Source: Trematomus loennbergii | Taxonomy: Eukaryota > Chordata > Actinopteri > Perciformes > Nototheniidae | Length of the DNA: 64,000 nucleotides | Direction of reading: 5' to 3' | Assembly (NCBI GenBank): GCA_012861695.1 | Contig: JAAOOA010000157.1 | Location: forward strand, 145,001-209,000 | Shown: in pieces, positions 57,814 through 64,000 of the stretch | Layout: each line of letters begins with the position of its first letter | How positions within the stretch are numbered: the stretch's first letter is position 1 | Program-made: the position numbers and the translations under genes | The notes under the pieces: model-generated | What the model saw: the letters and a program-made list of their open reading frames with translations, nothing else | Databases searched by the model: none | Told to the model about the DNA's origin: nothing

Positions 57814-58129
57814 ACAAATTAATAAAACGTGGCCTCGTTTTATTTATTTTTGTCTCTATGAATTCTCCAGGGCTCCGTACAGATGTTCACCATTGGGGGT
57901 TTTCTGACATATTTCATGTGAACAATTAAAATGAGAAAACTCATTATCAATACCATGGACTTCTAAATGAGCGAGCCCGGAGGTTTTTAAAATGCTGACT
58001 CATTTCCTGGTATATGACTCATTCCTGCACCACTCTATAGTCCTCTGTACTCCTGGTGAAGCTGCAGCTGACCTGAACATTAGGACTGAGAGTCTGACGC
58101 TGTGACGTCACACCAGCAGTGTGAGTATG

Positions 58130-58133
58130 TGTG

Positions 58134-58197
<64 letters not shown>

Positions 58198-58207
58198 TTG
58201 TGTGTGG

Positions 58208-58253
<46 letters not shown>
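58130..58253. repeat. (TG)n microsatellite
   Basis: TG array with several TGTTGTG and GTGGTTGTG interruptions. Confidence 0.97.
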
Positions 58254-58254
<1 letters not shown>

Positions 58255-58808
58255 GTAATGATGCAGATCTGAGACCTCAGATCTTGCAGACATCGCAGAC
58301 TCGTTTCGCATGTTGAATCAAACATGAAACTTAGATTGAAATCTTTAATCTCTTTCGGTCTCTACAGTAGCCTTCTTTGAGAAAGAACTAGAGTTTAAAG
58401 TTGTTCTGCAGTAGTTCCTGCTCCCAAAGGAGGCTCTGCTTAGGAGGTAATCATTTATAATTCTCTAACAGATTTACATCACAGTTATAAGAACAACTTC
58501 TCAAAAAATATTTTTTCCTTATGAGAACATATTATATCTTTAAAATATGACTTATAATAATAGTAGATGTGGGTGTGAAGCAGAACCACGGCAACAAGCA
58601 CAGCCTGGAACCACACTATCCGGGGTTTATCCATGATCCATGGCAACCTGTGAGACTGCAGCCTCCTCTTCAATGAGGAGAGACAAAGAGCTCCCAATGA
58701 GAGACATTGAGAGGCTGTTATTGGACTTATTTGCCTAATCTTCATGGTCATTCAGTAGCAGTAGACCCTGCTTTAGTTCGTATGGCTCTTTAGAACCAGG
58801 AATAGTTT
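58254..58808. other. Unique-looking DNA
   Basis: No feature recognised. Confidence 0.5.
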
Positions 58809-59275
58809 TGTCAAAAGGAGACAATCACAAGGAACTGAACTCAAAATGCACGACCCGAGAGACAATGGTATAGTATGCAAAAAAGTACTTTATTTCAAAA
58901 AGGATGTACAAAATAAGGATCGACACTCCTGGCGAGGTGAAAACGGTTTCAAAAAGCACAAAAGAAAATCGCTCACAAGGTGAGCAACAAAACATACTAA
59001 AGACTTCTGGAGCATAAATTAGGCTTGAGTCATAATACTTAGTCGCTGGTACGCTGACTACTGGCATGGAGACAGGACAAGACGAACTTTAAACAAAAGG
59101 TAACGGGGCACAGGTGGAAACAATCAGAGGCGGGGCTGACGCTGATGAGAGCAGGAAACACACAAGGATAGGGAGTCAAGGGACCTGGAATGAAACACAA
59201 AAGGTGAGTACCAAAATAAAACAGGAAGTGGCAAAAACATGAAACATGATTAGACTTAACATTTTTGACGGGACA
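58809..59275 (-). mobile_element. Probable solo LTR of a Ty3/gypsy-like element
   Basis: TG...CA bounded (TGTCAAAAGG...GACGGGACA). It contains GGCACAGGTGGAAACAATCA and AATAAA on the minus strand (about 58890), a layout like the LTRs of elements A and B and other fish gypsy LTRs. The TSD is not visible and the borders are approximate. Confidence 0.5.
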
Positions 59276-59974
59276 GACAAAACACTAACAAAACTTGCAT
59301 CTTAACGTAAGATATATTTTACAATATTCCGTGCCTCGTCGGCATTGTGCATTGTGATTGAGAGTCGGCATTGTGATTGAGAGACTCTCCAGTATAACAC
59401 TTGGTATCACTCTGACTTGTTATAGTGACATTTGAGATGTGCTGAGATTGAATGTTGGCATTGTTTTATTTGTGCAAATTAGAGTGTGATAGAGTTTTCT
59501 TTCCCTGTTCATTTGTTACAAACGAGAAGAAACTTCCGCTGGTATAAATACAGCATGGATAAGTTAGCCAGCATTGTTAGATATTGTAACAACCAACATA
59601 AGTTGGTTGTTACAATATCATCAACTGACATCATCATCATCAACAACATTACCAAGTTCAGAACCCTGAATCTATTGTTATTCAAGCGGGAACTCTGAAC
59701 CAGCCAGAAGTGAGGATCTGAATCTCAGAGTGAGGGGTTGGAGTTTTCTGATTGAGAATGAGTGGATCAGCTTCCTGCACCACCTGTCTGTTTAGGTCAG
59801 TGATGTCATTTCGCTCAACACCTACTGCTGATCTTCACTATTTTGCAAAGAGCTGTTTTCTAAGCCTTGCCCCATATTTAGGACTGCTACAACAAGTCTC
59901 AGGTTACTGGCTGGAGAAACTGTTTGACCGCAGTAACAACACCACTGCTTTCCTGCAGAGATACCACTGCTTTG
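59276..59974. other. Unique-looking DNA with a hairpin
   Basis: Contains a perfect 18-bp-arm inverted repeat at 59580-59619 (GATATTGTAACAACCAAC, loop ATAA). No gene recognised. Confidence 0.5.
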
Positions 59975-59977
59975 TTA

Positions 59978-61031
59978 AGGCCCTGACACACCAGGCAGTC
60001 ACCAGAGAACTCACCAACACCGACAGTTCCATCGACGAGTTCTCCTGCGTCTTGGCCATGTGTCGCACTGGAACACGCCGCAAAGACTTCAGCCGAGCAA
60101 CGTACGAACTGCGCATGCGTGAGTGGCAATAACTCTCCTTACCAGCAGGCGGCGGTAGTGTGTATTCGTCATTCAAAATAGGCAACAACTGGAAGACAGA
60201 GAAGAAGAACAGACTGATATAAACAAACAAATAGCGTGTGCGTTCCATTTTCACTCTCGTCCATCGAAAACATGTTTTAGAATATAAAAATACATGAATG
60301 ATGAAATGAGCACATAAAGTGCAGACATACTATAAATCACAGTTAATAGACCTGCATCTGATGATCGCAGTGTTCTGGCGGGTGTGTCGTTTATTGAGTC
60401 AGCAATGTAATAATGTAATAATGGCCACTTCTTGCTAAATTTACATTTCCATGTGATGCTTTTATCCGAGGCGACTCACAATAGGTAAATGAACAGCAGT
60501 AGACAGTATCTCATTTACTTAGACACTGTACTTAAGGACAATGTTGAGGTACTTGAGACTAATCCTGCAACTTGAGATGAAAAACCGGACTTGACCAAAC
60601 AAATCACGGAGCTCTCAGCAGAGGACAGCCGGGGACGATCCCGCCGATATCAGAGATGTCCCTGCTATGTGTGGAGGTAAGAGAGGACATTTAAGGGCTA
60701 TGTTTGATGTCTTTAAGTATCACCTGCTGGTGTTTAGCTGCTGTCCTGTGCCTTCTTAAATCATTTGTTTACGTCCCTCACTTCCGTTTCGCTTCTCATT
60801 TGCTAGCTGAACAGCTGATCAGAGTGGTTTCTTGGCCCGATAGCTTGTGTCCGTATTTTGACACATGGCCGATTCAACATGTTGAATCGGCCATGTGCGA
60901 CCGTGAAAGGCCAAATAAGGCGTGTCACGGCCGAGGGTTCGGGACACACCAAATTGACTTTGGGCGACAAGGAACGCGTTGTCGCCAGACAACCGAAAGA
61001 CGGCCGAATACGGCCTGGTGTGTCAGGGCCT
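59978..61031. mobile_element. Harbinger-type non-autonomous element
   Basis: Perfect inverted tips AGGCCCTGACACACCAGGC; TSD TTA at 59975-59977 and 61032-61034. Length 1054 bp. It contains the GCAGGCGGCGGTAGTG...GAAGAAGAA motif at 60144-60210 and a 36-bp perfect palindrome at 60862-60897. No transposase recognised. Confidence 0.88.
60862..60897. repeat. 36-bp perfect palindrome
   Basis: CACATGGCCGATTCAACA and its exact inverse meet with no spacer. Confidence 0.95.
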
Positions 61032-61034
61032 TTA

Positions 61035-61439
61035 ATGCACTGTGCTACATCAACAGATAAACAATCAGCATATAACTATGCACTATTCTATGAAACCCTG
61101 TCTGACTGCAGACAACAAGTGCATTTCCCTTAATGTGCTCCTGACAACAACGGACGGCTGAATACTGAGTGTAACACAGGAGGAAGAACCAGAGGAGGAT
61201 GAGCTCTTTACTTTTCTACCTAGACACACAGTGCTGAGTGGAAATAGTTTGAGCTTGAATGATTTCAGCCGGTCAGAGTGATCTGTCAGACAGCAGAGGA
61301 CAGCTGGGTGCCAGAGATCCTCACAGCAGTATCTCTCTGTTTAACTCTCCCTCTTGTTAATGCTCAATTAAAACAGGATTTGGGTTTTCACCAGCAATAT
61401 TTCCAGATCCAATCATAATCAGATTAAGAGTAGAGTATG
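61035..61439. other. Unique-looking DNA
   Basis: No feature recognised. Confidence 0.5.
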
Positions 61440-61660
61440 CAAAATATATTCGATATGAGAGGTCCAGAGCGGAGGCAGCCAGTCTAGCCGGCTCCAGGGA
61501 GCAGGGGGTTCAGTTCCTTGCTCAATGGCACCTCGGTAGTGGCCCAGGAGGTGAACTGGCTTCTCTCCAGTTCCAGTCCACATTCCGTTTTTCTTTGGTA
61601 CGATTGGGACGTGAACCGGTGACCCTTCGTCGCCCCTACAGACTGAACAACTGTAGCCGA
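61440..61660 (-). mobile_element. tRNA-derived SINE
   Basis: Minus strand: GTTGTTCAGTCTGTAGGGGC (A-box-like), CCGGTTCACGTCCC (B-box-like), then CCTGGGCCACTACCGAGGTG and CCATTGAGCAAGGAACTGAA, a body common to teleost SINEs. Confidence 0.75.
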
Positions 61661-61815
61661 AGCATGGAATACAGAGCTTGACTTGGACAGTGAATGACAG
61701 GGATTGGACGGTGGTGGAGCACACAGGAAATGAAATGATGACATGGCAGCTCTCCCATCAACCAATCACACTCTGAGAAAGCAACCTCTCCCTGGGTGTC
61801 ACTGAGCAGACAACA

Positions 61816-61888
<73 letters not shown>
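61816..61888. repeat. (CA)n microsatellite
   Basis: About 73 bases of CA. Confidence 0.97.
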
Positions 61889-61889
<1 letters not shown>

Positions 61890-62372
61890 CAAATCTATTT
61901 TACTGACCGTCTGGATTGTTTAACCTGTTTTCTTTCTGCTCAGAGATTAGATACATTATTATGATCTATATACTGTATAGCAGAAACACACTACTCAGAT
62001 GTGATTGAAGTGTGCAACCAACAGAAAAAGGGACCAAAACACCTTTTGGACAGATATCCAAAAGTACAAGACATAACAGAATTAAACACATTTAGATTTT
62101 GAGAAATTCAGCAATGTGATCAAAATGCCTGAGCTTAGTGATGGTTCTATAAATGTGCTTGTAGTGCTGATATCACCACTGTACAGCACATCTGCTGTCT
62201 GCCACTTACTCTTTCGTTCTTCTGGTTTTATATATGGTCTGTGTATGAGGATGAGGGATTCCTACAGACTACAATCCTTACGGTAACATGGATTAGATTG
62301 GAGACATTCATTTATTTTAGGAGGCACCTACTGGGTCAACGTGCAGGCTGCAAATATTTGAGCTGCAGCATA

Positions 62373-62460
62373 AATGCATCAGAATCGGTTTTATTACCAA
62401 TTAAGTTTACATATACGAGGAATTTGCTTTGGTATATGTGGTATCGAGTGATAGATAGAT
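62373..62460 (-). mobile_element. LINE 3'-end fragment
   Basis: Minus strand: ACCAAAGCAAATTCCTCGTA...TTGGTAATAAAACCGATTCTGATGC, matching the 3' terminus of a common fish LINE with AATAAA near its end. Confidence 0.6.
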
Positions 62461-64000
62461 GAAGGAGAGAGTTGCTCCTAACTTTGCACAGAATGTACAG
62501 TAAGTGTTTTTGAAGGTGGCTTGTAATAAAAGTATTTCTTCATACATACAAAGACATAATCATATTAGTAGGTTCTATAAATCTAAATTTATTTTTTATA
62601 AGTACACACAGCTCATACTTAACAGAAAATGATATGTGATTTGTGAATCCAATGAATATAGCAATGAATGATGACCACCATATATATTAAAATCATTTAA
62701 AGATATATTGGCTAGATGATAATTAATGCACCGTTCAGCAGCTCACAGTTTGGGAAACACTTTTGAAGCAATTCAGTATTCATTGTACTTTGATGGGAGA
62801 TCTTCTGAGATATAATGTTTAATCTTCCTCATAGTTTCTGCCCCACTATGACAGGAAGTGGTGAAGAAATTGAGTGAGAAGGGCACATCCTGGATGGAGG
62901 AAAACAACTTTTAAAACAGGTCTGTACCATACATTTGACAAAATCGAATTCACAATGAAAAATAACCCATTATTATTAGGCATTATTTTGCAGACTCTCC
63001 TCGTCCAAATGACGTAGTTGCTTGGAGCTGATGTAGACCACATATTTTGGTGGAAAACAAATGAAATACTGAGCTGTAAAAGATATGCTCCAGTATAGTG
63101 TTATTATAGTATGAGACAGCATTTTGTTTATGCCTGTAGCAAACACTGGATGCAGAAGCAGAAGAAATACTTGAGATTTGACAATCCGAGGAGGGAATAA
63201 GATAACATGCTGCTGTTGTTGCAAAGTAATGCTGGGAAATAGACTGGATAGTGGCATATTCAGACAGGTTGGCCCACGGGGAAGACACAACTAGTATATG
63301 GTTTGACAACAATATGATTTTAGAGTTAACGATATAAATATCTAAGAGTTGCCCACTTCTATGCCCAATCCCCATAAAAGGGGTTAAGGAAAATAAGGCA
63401 TTCTTGTAAAAAAAAAGGCCACACTGTGAATCAGATGTTACGGAGTCTTCAGGTTTTTCCCGACATGGCAGCTGTTAGTTTTCCTCACATATGGAGATTT
63501 AGATCCAATAATCACAGTTTTGGCTGTCTTTCATCCTGTCCGACATTTTCCACCATGGATGAGATACCACTGCAGTGTTGATGTTGCTGGTACAAGCTGT
63601 TAGTCCCGGTCCTACTACAGAGCTATAGGATGGCAGCGAGGCAGACTTTACAAGCTGTTACGAGGCGGTGCTGTTTACGAGCTGCAGGCTGGGGGGGAGC
63701 CAACCAAACTATGTGGTGGTACAATAACACAACATATAGGTTTGTAAAATCCAACCACTACAGGCCTGGCTCCAGCTAAGGCTGCTGTGTCAGCGTAGGC
63801 CGTATTAGCTTGCCACTCATGCTAACCTGCATGTCGCTAACTTCTACTAGGGTGGTAGTGTGTGTGGGGAGCAGCAACATGTTCCCACTACCATCCATCT
63901 GTCAGCCCTTGCTTTTGAGCTCAGCATCTCTCACTTAATGTCATGTTTTCATGTCATTCCTCAATATGGGAGCTATAGCATTGTGTAGGCATGCAGAAAG
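62461..64000. other. Unique-looking DNA to window end
   Basis: No gene, SINE or TIR element recognised. Minus-strand open frames at 62846-63375 have no familiar motif. Confidence 0.5.

Larger units (their letters stand above)
54152..57879. mobile_element. DNA element with subterminal palindromic repeats, hosting nested insertions
   Basis: Left tip TACGGAGCCCCTAAAGGTTC; right tip, inverted, TACGGAGCCCTGGAGAATTC. Near both ends are copies of TCTCGTGCGAACGAGA-type near-palindromes: a loose cluster at 54190-54265 and five tandem 21-bp units at 57713-57813. Nested inside are 54574-54852, 55035-57285 (with 55849-56970) and a (CA)n array. No TSD was clear and no transposase recognised, so the outer limits are less certain than those of the inner elements. 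Confidence 0.6.

Noticed and set aside
59752..60132. 126-codon plus-strand open frame
   Set aside because: It runs from unique DNA across the left tip of a Harbinger-type element, so it is not a single gene.

Overview
This 64 kb window is almost certainly non-coding DNA from a teleost fish. The evidence is the repeat mixture: a DIRS-type tyrosine-recombinase retrotransposon, an L2-like LINE, Ty3/gypsy-derived LTR elements, hAT, PIF/Harbinger, piggyBac-like and Tc1/mariner-like DNA transposons, tRNA-derived SINEs, and about a dozen (AC)n microsatellites. I found no intact host protein-coding gene, rRNA, canonical tRNA or CRISPR array. All protein homology I recognise belongs to decayed transposons. 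Element names rest on terminal repeats, target-site duplications (TSDs) and motifs read by eye; no database was searched.

Layout. 14-5579: a nearly complete but dead DIRS element with inverted terminal repeats and the diagnostic internal complementary region. 5580-12595: short-TIR elements, (AC)n arrays, a LINE tail, a SINE and a hAT carrying a BED-finger fragment. 12596-14727: a hAT holding two further insertions. 16418-23186: a 6.8 kb element with roughly 400-500 bp minisatellite-bearing TIRs and a 6-bp TSD, itself containing three younger elements. 24131-34330: one L2-like LINE (minus strand) split at its reverse-transcriptase catalytic motif by a non-autonomous LTR element (25052-32205), whose own LTR is split by a 4.35 kb Harbinger (27595-31946). 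37074-43430: a second, related LTR element encoding a low-complexity repeat protein, with nested DNA elements in its LTRs. 43449-45709: two short DNA transposons. 47000-53800: mostly unique DNA with microsatellites, LINE and MITE fragments and a Tc1-like element. 54152-57879: nested DNA elements at least three deep. 58809-61031: a probable solo LTR and a Harbinger-type element. The rest is unique-looking DNA with SINE and LINE tails.

Functionally this is a transposon graveyard recording repeated nested insertion. The most unusual items are the two LTR elements, whose internal regions are built from tandem arrays with 12, 33, 36 and 60 bp periods (all multiples of three), and the large long-TIR element at 16418-23186.
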